Shown here: one piece after another, positions 20,252 through 31,916 of the stretch | Position numbering within the stretch: the stretch's first letter is position 1 | How the letters are laid out: every line of letters begins with the position of its first letter | Assembly: GCA_964019425.1 (NCBI GenBank) | Contig: OZ025829.1 | Location: forward strand, 186,001-250,000 | DNA length: 64,000 nt | Origin: Flectonema sp. DT1601 | Taxonomy: Eukaryota; Euglenozoa; Diplonemea; Diplonemida; Diplonemidae | Direction of reading: 5' to 3' | Translations under genes and position numbers: made by a program | The notes under the pieces: generated by a model | The model's database searches: none | What the model saw: the letters and a program-made list of their open reading frames with translations, nothing else | What the model was told of the DNA's origin: nothing

Positions 20252-22874
20252 TTACTTTCCATTTTCCCAGCCCACATTATTTCGAAGCACGGTGGTTGCA
20301 AAATCAAGTCGCCCTTGGTTGCTATTTCAAATAAGTACAACAAATAAATTAAGAAGCGCGTTTAATCTCATGACTGCCACTCTCATCGAAAATGAAATGC
20401 TTTTGCTTCTTTCTAGGATGAACGTAGCTGTAATGTTTTTTTTTTTTTTAATGTATAAATTAACTACCGTAATTATAAATATCATGGTGTATAAAAAGTC
20501 TCCAAATCAGCAAAAAATGGCCAAATCCACCATCTTTATTATATCCAAAGTTTTTTTAGTACAATCATTCACAGAAAACACTTAGCAAAATTCGGATTCC
20601 AGAAAAAAAAAAATTTTTTTTTTTTTGACCTTTTTCTTTTGACTTTGGTACTAAATTATCGACATTTTGAACTGGTTAAAGCTCTACAGGCTGGTCTTGT
20701 GTACCAACCTGGTGGGGGATTGATAACTAATGTTGAAGTTGCTTCCAGATACATATCAGGACAACATATCCACAAATAACGTTGTTGGTAGCTGGTTGCA
20801 CACCAGTCTTAATGAATGATGTCAAAATTCCTAAAAGCAGCAAGTAGTAGTCTAGACGAGGCCAACTACAACTAAGGAGTTCCCTTCTCCAATCGTTGTA
20901 ATACACCGAGGTATGAGGTGCGGTATTAAGAAACATGAACTCATGTTCACAACTACAGACTTCAGGAGCTCGGGTGGATTTGCAGGATTGACAATACCTG
21001 CTTTTATAAAACCAGCCATGATAGTATTTTTCGTAATACTATCAAGGGCTGTCACTATCCACCCAATTTGCGACTTCGTTTTTGTGAGCTCCTTCATCCA
21101 TTTTGACATGGGTTCGGATTCAGGAGCTCCCTTTGGACCCTTCCCTTTCGCAGCGCGCTTTAAAGTTTCTATCAGCTTTTTGCTTTGATTTTTTCAACTT
21201 TTCCTCCCGCTTGCGCATCTGCTCTGTCATCCACTCACCAAGAAGCTTGATGCTTCTTTGAAGTTGGCCATGACAGTTAGATCCAGCGGCCGGAGATGAG
21301 AAGTCCATCCGCCTTGCACCAGTATAACCGTGGTATTGGCTTCTTCAAATCGACGAAGGACTTCTTCAGTTATCTGCCCCCTAAACTGGGCATATACTGC
21401 GAGGCCAGGGTGATCCGATTGGAGTGTTTTTTAGTTAGTTTAGATCCGATTGGAGCGTTTCTTAATAAAGTATGGGACTATTGCTCCAGAAACCTTGACC
21501 GAGCTGATAGGAGTTCTGCTTCAGGCGCTACTTTCGCAGTGGTTCCAAGACGGTATCCAACCCTTCCGTTCCAGGAACTTGTAGGTCCATGTTGCTTGTA
21601 GGTAACCGGAATCCACGCGTTCCGGCGTATCACCTGTGCTTGAAACCAGAGAAGAGAAGCAAACACAGAGCCACCATAGGCACGGATATTCTCAATTAAA
21701 TCGAGCACCCGCTTCCTCATCAGTGGTTAAGATGGTTGGTCTCCCAGATGTCACCTGCCCTTCTAGTGGTTCTCCCTTTGTCTTCCTCTTTTGTTCCTCA
21801 ACAAAGAGCTTCATTGCCCTGCCTGCACTGTTGATCTCTTCTTATGGTCCGTGTTGAAGTATGCAATCGCCCTTGACACATTGGTGGCAGAGTTCACCAT
21901 CTCACCAACGTTAAGCAACTCCCCCCTTGACCACTTCTCATAGCAGCGAGACGTTTGTGCTCTTTTACCCGCTCCTCTTTCTTTATCAAACCCAGCTCCA
22001 CCTTGCTTACCGACGTCTTCAGGGGTTCAAAAGGATCCCGTTTTTTCAAAAAATTCCGCATAGTGTGAAAAATTTCATCCCCAAAAACTGCCATTTTACA
22101 GTCAAAATGTGTACTTTCATACTTTTTTATAAAAATCCACCAAGTTTTTTTTCCGAGAATCCACCATCTTTTTTATATCCAAAGTTGTTATACTCCAAAT
22201 TTTTTATACACCGTGATATTTATAATTACAGTATTTTCTATTTTTTTGATTCCACCAGAACAGAGTTAAGTTAACATACCCAAATCCCTGCAGGAAGTCG
22301 TAGATCTTACCGTCGTCAATCTTTTGTAAAACAACGTCGTAGGCTCCGGCGAATCTTCCCTGCGAAAGTAATTTATTAGATTTTAAAAATATTATTGTAG
22401 AAAATCTGAATAGTTCTAAAGACATACCTCAGCACCTTCCCCAACAAATACCAGAGGAAGTTCATCACATTTGGAGACGTCAGTTAGAGTTTTGCGAAGC
22501 CATTTGTTACCCGAGATGTCTACTTCTTCGTAGTTGAGCTGCAGGCAATCAAATGAAAGTTGTAGTCGTGAACATCTGTATCTAACATTCCTATCAGCCG
22601 TTGATCGAGTAACGTACAACAGAACTTTCTTAGAGCCTGGAACTGAATCAGATTTAAATTGTTCACTCACAATACGCTTTGTTTCTTCTTCTAGAATCTC
22701 CTCAACCCGTTGCTTTGCGATAAGACCATCTTCGTTTCTTTTACAGATGTCTCTCAGTTTAGGTTCTGGTACGTGAGGGAAGTCCTGTCTCATCCGTCTG
22801 CGGAAATCATCTGCGCAGGCTTGCTTCCGTCTACGTGCTGGACCTTCCAACCCGTCACCCCTTTCTTGAGACAT
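20252..22874 (-). CDS. SH3BGRL-like (non-catalytic glutaredoxin fold) protein, three exons with a transposon in intron 2
   Basis: Exons 22874-22428, 22359-22280 and 20321-20252 join in frame into 198 residues. Residues 1-75 are charged and helical. The rest is a thioredoxin-fold domain (KKVLLYVTRSTADRN...LNYEEVDISGNKWLRK) with no CxxC, ending RFAGAYDVVLQKIDDGKIYD. That last part aligns with SH3BGRL ([20 protein letters not shown]), a family thought to act by protein binding rather than redox catalysis. Introns: 22427-22360 (GTATGTC...CGCAG) and 22279-20322 (GTATGTT...AATAG). The large one holds a pogo-like transposon. Exon 3 adds 23 residues and a TAA; it is supported by phase and acceptor only. 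The start follows a T tract and CAG six nt upstream of the ATG. Confidence 0.7.
20467..22232 (-). mobile_element. pogo/Tigger-like DNA transposon, decayed
   Basis: Terminal inverted repeats of about 30 bp: the left end begins CCGTAATTATAAATATCATG at 20467, and the right end, read inward on the minus strand, begins CTGTAATTATAAATATCACG at 22232. Both are flanked by TA (20465-20466 and 22233-22234), the target duplication of Tc1/mariner/pogo elements. The interior minus strand carries transposase pieces in several frames, with multiple stops: a basic N-terminal part (22094-21894), a CENP-B/Tc5-type HTH stretch (21720-21478, RKRVLDLIENIRAYGGSVFA), a QPLD-type segment near 21280 and a C-terminal WIVTALDSITKNTIMAGFIK near 21050. 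This order fits DDE_1 transposases. It sits in intron 2 of the SH3BGRL-like gene, in the same direction, and is not expected to be active. Confidence 0.75.
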
Positions 22875-23814
22875 TTTTTTACTGAAAAAAAAAAAAAAAA
22901 AAAAAAAATTATATATTGTCATCGCTAATAAATAGCAGAGCGCTCGGTAGTTGTATCCTCCCCTCCCCTCCCCAGAAAATCTCATTGGAATGTAAAATAA
23001 AAACGCAAGTCAGATTCACATATCTCATAATAGGAATTCCTGCTATTGGGTTGCTCACTTTCTTCAAACGTATAAACATGTTGACCAAAAACTGTATGAG
23101 AAGTAAATTCATATCTAGAGTTCGTGTTTATTATTATTTTCTTATTATTTTTAAATAACAGAAGAAAAGCAAATCGTACTACACTCTAGAACAAACACCA
23201 CCGTTCGAGTAATTGTCTGTAGTCAGGTACACACAATTCCTAACGCTTAGACAAAAGTTCATTGGTGATGAATAATTTAAGATACGACTGAGACCTCCGT
23301 CAGAACTGATTGAGCTGCAGAGATGTAAGCGATAGTTTGGATTTGTGGGACAAATTAGTTAGAATACTTAGTTTATTATCAGATGGTGCATTAGATCAAA
23401 AAATATAAAAAAGGAATAACACAGTTGGTTCTGACCAGCCTTTAATCTTATAAATACTCGTCCTTCTTATAATAAATATTAGACAGAACATATAAAATAG
23501 TGCACTAAATTCAAAAATAGCTAAACATGGTACTATAAAAAACTAATAAAAAAAAAATAAATAAATAAAAGTTTTCTAAAAAAAAGAATCTGCTGATCAC
23601 ATTCGTGAATGCTGAGATTGACAATAGCTAAATTGGCTTCACATACCAAAGACCAAAGAAAGCAAAAAGGATAGAAAAACGGCTTATGATCAAAATTCAC
23701 CAAATGCAATGTCAAAGTTGTGCTTCTATTTTTTAAATGAAGCAGCTTGAAGAGAGGGACAAAACAAAACTTAGAGATACGCTTTCATAAACAGAAGAAT
23801 TGCGGTATAGTCAG
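22875..23814. other. Intergenic
   Basis: AT-rich. It begins with a 24-nt T run (in minus sense) ending in CAG, just before the SH3BGRL-like start codon. A short C-rich stretch lies near 22965. No gene seen. Confidence 0.5.
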
Positions 23815-24507
23815 TTAGTATTGTGAAGAACCACTTCCTTGAGCAGAAGATCCTACGTCTGAAGCAGCTGTTTGACAGGTCCAGGTTATGTTAAGGAATC
23901 GACTGGTTGAGTGTCTGACAAGAAGATGCTTATCTTCTCTAAACCGCTTTGATAAAATGTCTATTAGGACGTCACGGTCTTTTGAAGCTCTTTCTACTAA
24001 CATTCGTTGTTGACTAAGTACATGAAAATTATCCCACAGGTATTTCATTGCGTCGAATACCATTCGGAGATCATGCCTTGAAACCCATCCCGCACATACA
24101 ATACAATAATCAAGTAAGATGATAAGGCTATCCGGATCTTTATGAGCATAAGGATTAGCGTTGACGTCGAAATACCTTTTTATGGATCTCATATTTCTGT
24201 AGTTAAGTTGATGCACTCCCGTATAACTAAAAGGAAAAGTTTGTTCTTCATTGCGATTTATCATACAGTCAACACACATATTTATTATTTCATTATCACA
24301 ATATTCTATGAAGTGTAATACCATTATCTCTTCTTTGTTTGAAAATGCTTCAAAATCTGCTCCACGAATCGCATCTTTTAACAATTGGCTGTCAACATTC
24401 AACTCCATAGTTGGTGAATTCCCCCGCTTAGTATATACAATATAGTTTTGACTTCCTAGCCAGCGTCCCATCTGCACTTCGACTTGCCATTCTTTAATGA
24501 CAGACAT
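23815..24507 (-). CDS. Unknown 230-residue protein
   Basis: Not recognised. It is soluble, with no signal peptide or membrane span, and has a balanced composition with several Cys and many hydrophobic-heptad helices (LIILLDYCIVCAGWVSRHDL; VLIDILSKRFREDKHLLVRH). The C-terminal 25 residues are Ser/Gly-rich. The ATG at 24507 lies directly after CACACAG, so splicing would leave almost no 5' leader. The predicted all-alpha character could fit a helical-repeat or scaffold protein; no function is claimed. Confidence 0.65.
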   Translation of the reverse strand: MSVIKEWQVEVQMGRWLGSQNYIVYTKRGNSPTMELNVDSQLLKDAIRGADFEAFSNKEEIMVLHFIEYCDNEIINMCVDCMINRNEEQTFPFSYTGVHQLNYRNMRSIKRYFDVNANPYAHKDPDSLIILLDYCIVCAGWVSRHDLRMVFDAMKYLWDNFHVLSQQRMLVERASKDRDVLIDILSKRFREDKHLLVRHSTSRFLNITWTCQTAASDVGSSAQGSGSSQY

Positions 24508-24604
24508 CTGTGTGGTTGACTGTGGAGGATTCTATGTTTTTTAGTAAAAAAAACAAAAAGTATGTTATTTTTGAGAATCGTGTTTTGAAATAAAAAAGAA
24601 TAAT

Positions 24605-24635
<31 letters not shown>

Positions 24636-25095
24636 TCAAGATAACCAAGAGACGAGGAGCTAGTGTGGGGAACGAGTCTCATGTTCTAACCTGTTTACGA
24701 GGAAGGAATAAGCAAGAATCAATATCCACAATTCAGTAAATGGTTTAAAGGAAAAAAGAAAATCATCATGCAGAAGAACATATGAACCACGCTAATGTGG
24801 TAGATAGTTCAAGGCATATAGATGATGGGAAAAGAACAAGGAGAAGGGAGAGGGAAAAAATAAAGAAAAAAGGTCAGTAAAATATTTTTAACATTGTAAA
24901 CGATAATACTGCTCAGTCGCTTGATTCTGACAAACTGATGCGTAGAAATCGCAATCACGATTAAGTTCCGAGAGGTGGGGAAGAAAGAAAAAAAAAAGAA
25001 AAAAAATAAAAATAAGGTAATTTTTAAACCGTCAAGCAACAAGTATAAGAAGCAGAAACCATAATAAATTCCAATATCAGCGCAAGGGAAATAAA
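24508..25095. other. Intergenic
   Basis: Homopolymers and short frames only. A 13-14 nt C run marks its right edge beside the inverted-repeat element. Confidence 0.5.
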
Positions 25096-27105
25096 ACCCC
25101 CCCCCCCCCTAGGGGGGGGTACAAGCATCGATTTTACGGAGATTTTGGGCACTTTCGGTTTTTTTCCGGAGAACAAGTTTTTTGGGCACCCAAATTATGA
25201 AAACTGCAACATATACCCCAAAAATGGGGATTGCGATCCAAAGAAACAGTTCTTCGGCACTTTAGAGCAAGTCTTTGAAAAATCTCAAAAAGTGTGGACC
25301 GTGTGGTACCTGAGGGGGGTGAAAACAAAGGGTGTGTTAGGAGGGCTCACAAAAATTACAAGTAATTCCGTGCATTGAGCAATCCATAACCAGGGTTTCC
25401 CTCTGAGTTGAGTGGGGAATGAAATGGGAACCCAATTTTTATTTTTATCGGCCTGATTTGAACCTTAATAATATGCTCCACCAGACCGGGCTTGTTAATT
25501 CCCCCATCTTCGATGCTTAGGCTACTGGCCTTCTCTTGAACATCCCATGTGCTCAGCTTTCGAAATTTGGCCCCAAGCTGTGCTTCTTTCTGTACAAGAT
25601 AGACGGAGGACCAATTCTTGGATGCAGATGGCAGATTTGCATTAGACCTTGCTGTCTAGAGGTCTTCCCCGTGAGGACGGGGTGGTACGTTCAGCCCCTG
25701 TAGCGCCTCCTGTTGTGCTTGTTCTTGCCAATCTGAAGAGGGTCGGTGGTCCTGCGCTGATGTGGTAGCCTTTGGAAGCCCATGTGCCTCTGGAATATGT
25801 TGTACATTATCAGTAGGGCAGCATTCACGCCACCGGTTCTGTCAGTTGACCAAGAACTATCAACAACACTGAATAACCTCCCCATCCCTTGAGGAGTGCA
25901 GGATGACAACGAACATAACGGTTGTTAGCTTCATCCCACGAGCACGACGGGCACTAGAGGAAGTATCATGCTGCAGCGATGTGACGGAGGGTGAGGAGGA
26001 AGCTGCTGCTTCAAGAAGTCAGGTCACCGACAGATCACCTGTGAATCCATTAACAAGTCGGACTGTCCTTCGAGATATAATTGGTGACTTCGACCCGCTT
26101 CCCTTCTGTCTGCGCACCTGCGACAGCTTCAACTATGTCACTCACTCAGGACTTAGTTGGATGTCTCTGCGCCGATCCCTTCTTGCCGCAATATCTGCAG
26201 TGTTGTTACGACTCCAAGACTCCAGGAGTATATCCCCCTCGTTTGGGTACAGTTGCAAGCGGATGTGTCTTCCGTACTTCTTCGTATGCTGCATGTACTG
26301 GAGTGTCTTGTATGCCCTGCTAGTGAGCATGGTTGGGTCTTAAGTGATGCCTTGAACGGCTTTTTGGATGGAGCATGTTGCCCTATGTCGCTGCTGCTTA
26401 TCTATGGCACTACTATTTGAGGCACTACCACTACAGCTGTCTTGAGGCTTATCCCTGTTTGGGGTACAGACGTGGCGCTTTCTCTATTCTCTGAGCCTTC
26501 TGTGATCACGATGCAGATACTGGACGTTTTTTGAACCCCTTTCTCACGCGTATCCTGTTTCTGACTGTCCAAGTGCTGTTGAGTGACTTCAGGGATGCCT
26601 CGGGAGGTGTTTTCATGCACTCTGGGATCAATGCTCTCCTCCGCAGAATGACTTTGTGAGCTGCCCTGCAGAACGTCGTTTTCCGCTGCGTTATCCTGCC
26701 CGTGAGCCTCGTGGCCTCAAGCATGGCCGCTCGAGAGTGCTACTCTTTTTCGTGGCGTGTTCTTGAAGCGGAAACTGATACGTAAATGGTATATTAGCAC
26801 ACTGCGTGCACAGGGACACACTAAGGTCACCTCTTCTCATTGTAAAAAAAAATTATTTGAAGGTGCATTTCACAGGCCTCAAAATTGGACCCCCAGGTAC
26901 CACACGGTCCACACTTTTTGAGATTTTTCATTCCTTTGCCGAAATCAGCCAAATCGAGGTTTTTTCGGCCCCGAAATCACATTTTTGGGGGTTCTGATGG
27001 GGTCCTGGGTATTTTTTGCCCCCGGGAAGGTTATATTTACCAAAATTCGGAAAAAGTACTTTATCGACAGCTTGTACCCCCCCCTACCCCCCCAGGGCGA
27101 TTAAG
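25096..27105. mobile_element. Decayed DNA element with long terminal inverted repeats, superfamily unassigned
   Basis: Two ends about 220 bp long are inverted repeats of each other. The outer parts share a G/C run followed by GGGGGGTACAAGC (left, 25110-25126; right, complement at 27075-27090). The inner parts share an almost perfect stretch containing AAAATCTCAAAAAGTGTGGA then CCGTGTGGTACCTG (left 25280-25312; right 26896-26930). The 1.5-kb interior is GC-richer than its surroundings and has short broken frames on both strands. One reads TGGVNAALLIMYNIFQRHMG at about 25860-25780 (minus), with the flavour of a transposase C-terminus. The long repeats would suit a Mutator-like or foldback element; no target duplication was identified. 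Confidence 0.6.
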
Positions 27106-27865
27106 CGCGAAGTAGAATTGCGTCATAAAGATTTATTCTGCAGCAGAACCAACACGCACGATAAACACATTAGGTAGGTACACATACACAAAATAAAGGT
27201 CCCATACAAGTTCAGACAAGATACTACGAATTAAGTCAAAGAAAAAAGCCATCGCTGCCAAATCACACAAATACAAGTCGGTGAAGAATAATCACTACAA
27301 CGGTGAGAAGAAATTCAGAATTACGTGAAGCAACCAACCAAAGACCTGTTTTCGCTAGAGAAGACCATGGTGGTGTCACTCGAGACACCAAATTCAGTAC
27401 GACAACACGTCGCAGCAAGAGAGGGAAACTAAAAAAAAAAAATAAAAATCTTTTATATATTTGAATTGACAACAACAACGGATATCATTAAAATGATAAA
27501 AACAACACACAGCAGGGTGTAATCTACTCTGCCGACAGGGAGGTGAATCCCGACAGAACACGAGTAGTGCAAGTAGCAGGAGGGATGATAAAAAGAAACT
27601 AATAAATAAAATGTTAGTAAAGTCGTGCCTGTATGGTTTCTTTTGTGACTTCCCCGTTACAGTAGCCATTAAGTCAAATATGGGGAGGGCTAGAAACACT
27701 CTTCTTACCTGCAGGCGCTACTAACGAAAATACAGCTTTTTGCTAAAAAAAATAAAAATAAAAAAAATAATATAAAAAAAATTCACTCTCGCAAGAAATC
27801 TATTTAAAAAAAAAAAAAAAAAAAAGGGAAAGAATACCCTTCATTTATTGTTTTTCCTTTATTCT

Positions 27866-27905
<40 letters not shown>

Positions 27906-29726
27906 TGAATAGATTACTCGTTTGTGTTTTTTTTTTTGTTCTGTTCTTCTATTTACGAAGAAAATAAGCATCTGAGTTGTACTAGAGTTAATATTATTAC
28001 TCAAAAGAAGGGGAGAGGGTGGGGAAAATTCAATCGAATGCAAAAACGTTTGCTGCGATACAGTTGACTACTAGGTAATACTAGCATAGGTAGGCAAACA
28101 CTCTGCTATCGACGTAGATTAATGTGATACGACAGAGTGTAGGTTTTCACCTAATTAATTACTTGTCAATAATTAAAAAAAAAAATATGTTCGGTAAAAT
28201 TTGCAAGTTCATAAAATTATAAATTAAAAAAAAAACAAAAGTGAGAGGACGTCTTTTCTTTTTTTTTAAAAAAAAAAAAAAGAAATAAAAACAAAAGCCT
28301 ATGCGTACTATGGTCGATGTGCAGAGAACGTTGAGTCTTTTATTTTCGACTAACTAAAAACTTGTTAAAGTACAAGACAATGCTTAAAGAAAAAAACGTT
28401 GGGTTCAAAAATGTTCAGTCGTTGACTGAACAGGCCCCCTAACTACCTCTCCTTTTTGTTTTTCAAGGATGGCATCAAATATTGCAGAATCGAAACTGAT
28501 GCTATTTGACCTTCAAGTCCTCTAACAACACTTCGTTCAGAAGGCAAACATTAGCAGCTTCAAAAGAAAAAAAAGATCAAGAAAAAACTGTGACAGGGAA
28601 AAGAGGGAGAATATTGAATAATAACACTTCTTCAGATGTACAATCAACGTGTTGAACTCATTTAAAAGCAACACCCGAAACATCGCAAAGGGGAGAAAGG
28701 AATTAATTTTTTTTTTTTTTTTTTTTTTTTGCTTGTCTTCCTTTATCAGCGGCTGTTGAAATTATGAAGCCAAACAATAAGAATATAATTTTTCAAAAGA
28801 AAAAAAAAAAAAAAAAACCTATAACAGCAACTTAATATTTTCGATAAGAAGATGCGTTCAGGACAGGCAAAGATTTATTGAGATGCGTATCGCGCAAAAG
28901 AATAACATCGAATACAAAAGAAAGACACACAATATTATATAGTAAATAAATAAAATAATCGCAGATTTTTCCTTTTCTATTTCAACTAGCAAAAAAAAAA
29001 AAAGTAAGTGCGTTTTCGAACCCACCAGTAGTTCGCCGATCTAATCTTTTTTTTCTCCTTTTTTTATTTTTTTTTTTTTTCCATTACAATTACAATTGTG
29101 GAATTAAAAAAAAAAAAAAAAAAAAGGAGGGAAATAAAAGTGATATATCAACAAAACTAGAAAGAGTATGATTGCTACCAATTAGGTTTTAATTTTCAAA
29201 AGAAGAGTCTTACACAATCAAAGGAGTCGTATGTTGGAAACAAATTTTTTTTTTCCCCTCTTTTTTTTTTTCCCTTTAATAAGCTGGATTTCACTAATCA
29301 AATCAGATGAAAAAAAATAACTACCAAAACGGGATCCGAGGACCCCTTTTTGATGAATAGCTGTTTCTTACTGCGGATTGTGACAAGAAATTTCCGTTAA
29401 CAGGAAGAAGAAGAAAAAAAAAGAAGGGGAAAAAAAGGAAACATGTGTTATAGAAATAAAAGAGTTGAGTTGAGAAAGCAGAATTTTAAAAAAATATTTA
29501 GAAAAAAAGCAATCAATTTTGGGGAAATGCCACAGATTGTTTGTTTAAAGAGAGTACGGTCTCCCAATTTCGGTTTTGGGATCAAAACCGTATTTCCCAT
29601 AATTGCGATTATCAAAAGGTTTCACCTTTTAGTATCAACATAAAAGAGAGGTATAAAAAAATAATTAAAGATAAGACTCGAGCGAGTCCGTGTTCATTGA
29701 GATAAAATAATTACCGCTTGCGGATA
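27106..29726. other. Intergenic, 2.6 kb
   Basis: Homopolymer-rich with no supportable gene. It contains one copy of a dispersed repeat (28085-28175), a perfect 8-bp hairpin at 28413-28431 (GTTCAGTC/GACTGAAC) and two adjacent hairpins at 29571-29630, downstream of the lectin gene. Confidence 0.5.
28085..28175. repeat. Dispersed intergenic repeat, copy near 28.1 kb
   Basis: Shares TAATGTGATACGACAGAGTG, then AGGTTTTCACCTA and TTAATTACTT, with the copies at 39259-39310 and 51558-51606; a more diverged relative lies at 55730-55860. Non-coding. Origin unknown. Confidence 0.7.
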
Positions 29727-31442
29727 CTACTTAAATTTGGCGCAAACAAGGCATTTGTCTCCAGAAGCAGGTCCCGTAGGTTTAGGACACCAATCGTTTA
29801 AACAGGAGGAACCCTTCCAACTGCATCCAGAACGGGCATCACACTCCGTCTCACCAACAGCTTCACTGCAAGATTCAACTTGAGTGATACCAAATATGAC
29901 ATACTTCTCTAAGTCAGATTCTAATTCTGGAATGTCAAGAGTTTCTCCAGGAGATAATCTTCTTCTGAATGCTACCATTCTGTGCTGGTCAGAGCCTTCA
30001 GTAAATCTTGGAGCACATGATCCAGGACCCCATCCGCTAGACATCAATGATGCTGGTAGTCTACCATTCTCACTTTCACAAGGAGGGCACAAGTAGTGTG
30101 TTATGTAAAAGTCACATTTCTTGTCGGAACAAGTTTCTGGACAAGTGAGTCTGAATACCTTTCCTGCATCCACGTGGTTTGAAGTGAAAGCAACAGCGAC
30201 CTGAGTAGATGAAAATATTGGAGTCAAGTACTTTGGAAGGAATGAGAGAGTAGCACCACTCCAAACATTCATACCAAGAGTAACATCTAATGATTGCTGT
30301 TTTACTACTACACCAGAGTCTGGGTCTACAATCGATAACCCTGCTGGGGAGTCGTTGGGGTTGCAGACCTCGCCAGTGATTTCAATTTCACGCGACAAGT
30401 GAGCCTCATTAATACATCTTTCACCAATACCACCCCACTCGCACATGTAACCTTCGATTTCATGATAGTTTGGGTAGTCATTCCAAACTCCGTCATCGTA
30501 GAAGTGAGCAAAGTCCTCACCAGCTGTTTTACAATCACCAGGACAGTCGTAGCAGTACTCATTTGGTTCATTCTGCTTCCAGTTTGTGTACATTCCATTG
30601 GCTGCTCGGAATCCGTTTGAACGCTTCTGATACCCAATTAGAGTACCTTTCCTGCACTGGTTTCCCCTGCAGGAAGACTTGTAATTTCTCCGACGTTTGT
30701 AAGGAAAGATATCACAAGAAGTACGTTCAGGTCCATCGTGTGAAAGATCGTATGGCGCACATCCTTCAGGTCCCGTAACCCATTTCCAAGTTCTTTCATA
30801 ACCAGCATCAGAAGCACCCATCCAACCTCTGCCATCAAGCTTAGAAACAGCAATGGCTTGCTCATCAGCTGTGGTGATGGTCATCAAGTAACCAGCAAGT
30901 CCGAAAATGTCGTTGCTTTTGTCAGCGCAGCATGTTTGGGCTTCTACCCAAGTAGCACCGTCATACTTTTTCTGGTAAGGTGGAACTCTCTTCTTGTTCT
31001 GAGAAACACATTCAGTGTATTTACTGTACGAGTAGAAGTGTTGATTCTTTCTCGAGTACAAAGCGTGACCATAATTCATTGTAATCTTACGAGTACCGGC
31101 AGTGGAAGCTGTGAATTCTACAGAAGCAAGAGCCTCAGCGTAGACAGAGAATGGTTTGTCGTTATTGAGGTGCAACTTTCCATTCGTGTACTCCGTCTTG
31201 ATTCCGAGACTTGTACAAGATTTGCACTCCAACTTATCCCCATTGGCCAAGCCTTCCTCAATGTGAACAGCGCTTCCCTTGATGTGCGTACTGCATGAGC
31301 AGGATTTTCCAGTCACAAATACATCTCCTTCGTTACTGGAGTCGCACTTCTCTTCCTTAAACGGACGGGTCGGTTCTCCAACACGTGCAGCCAGAGCTCC
31401 TGATCCAGCCATCAAGGCTGAGATCAGTAGTACATTTCTCAT
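29727..31442 (-). CDS. Secreted C-type lectin-domain protein
   Basis: 571 residues, from the ATG at 31442 (16 nt after an acceptor ending ATAACAG) rather than the longer frame start at 31484, because this places a clean signal peptide first (MRNVLLISALMAGSGALAAR). Residues 160-335 form a C-type lectin domain: a GATWVEAQTCC helix, GRGWMGASDAG, the calcium-site motif EPN (NWKQNEPNEYC), WND (DGVWNDYPNY) and a final EGYMCEWGG strand. A Cys/Arg-rich insertion of about 60 residues splits the domain. EPN usually specifies mannose-type ligands (family knowledge). Cys-rich regions lie before and after (residues 30-80; 440-571, including a CDARSGCSW motif of plexin/PSI flavour). There is no membrane span, so it is probably exported. 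Twenty-plus Cys residues suggest extensive disulfides. Confidence 0.85.
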   Translation of the reverse strand: MRNVLLISALMAGSGALAARVGEPTRPFKEEKCDSSNEGDVFVTGKSCSCSTHIKGSAVHIEEGLANGDKLECKSCTSLGIKTEYTNGKLHLNNDKPFSVYAEALASVEFTASTAGTRKITMNYGHALYSRKNQHFYSYSKYTECVSQNKKRVPPYQKKYDGATWVEAQTCCADKSNDIFGLAGYLMTITTADEQAIAVSKLDGRGWMGASDAGYERTWKWVTGPEGCAPYDLSHDGPERTSCDIFPYKRRRNYKSSCRGNQCRKGTLIGYQKRSNGFRAANGMYTNWKQNEPNEYCYDCPGDCKTAGEDFAHFYDDGVWNDYPNYHEIEGYMCEWGGIGERCINEAHLSREIEITGEVCNPNDSPAGLSIVDPDSGVVVKQQSLDVTLGMNVWSGATLSFLPKYLTPIFSSTQVAVAFTSNHVDAGKVFRLTCPETCSDKKCDFYITHYLCPPCESENGRLPASLMSSGWGPGSCAPRFTEGSDQHRMVAFRRRLSPGETLDIPELESDLEKYVIFGITQVESCSEAVGETECDARSGCSWKGSSCLNDWCPKPTGPASGDKCLVCAKFK

Positions 31443-31916
31443 ATTTTTGGTAATGTCCCTGTTATGTTGATAAGTAAATAACAAACAGATTTACCTACCC
31501 TCCTCTCTATCATTATTTCCCTAACGTAAACTAAATATTCATTATGGTTTGTGAGAGAGTTCTGAATGAGATGTAGTGTTGACCAGTTTATTATTTAAAG
31601 TAGAACTCCTCCCTCTGGAGGGCTAAGAATTGATTTACAACAGAAAGTGTTGGGATCCTCATACAGAGTTAATATGTAATGCGCAGATGCATGTCTGTAA
31701 TTCTTAGAACAGAATTGATAAAGCTTAAAAGCTTAAGTAATTAATCCTCCTTGAAAGAATTACAATACTACCAACCAAACCATTTATTTTTCATTACAGC
31801 ATAATTAAGGCTCGAGTCTGGGAAGAAGACATCTGTTTGTTTTATTTGTCGTTGTCGATTTTTTTTTTTTTTTTTTACCCTTTTTTTTTTTTCCTCCCCC
31901 AAAAAGAAATCGTAAA
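31443..31916. other. Intergenic
   Basis: AT-rich, with two T runs near 31860-31890 just 3' of the next gene. Nothing coding seen. Confidence 0.5.
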
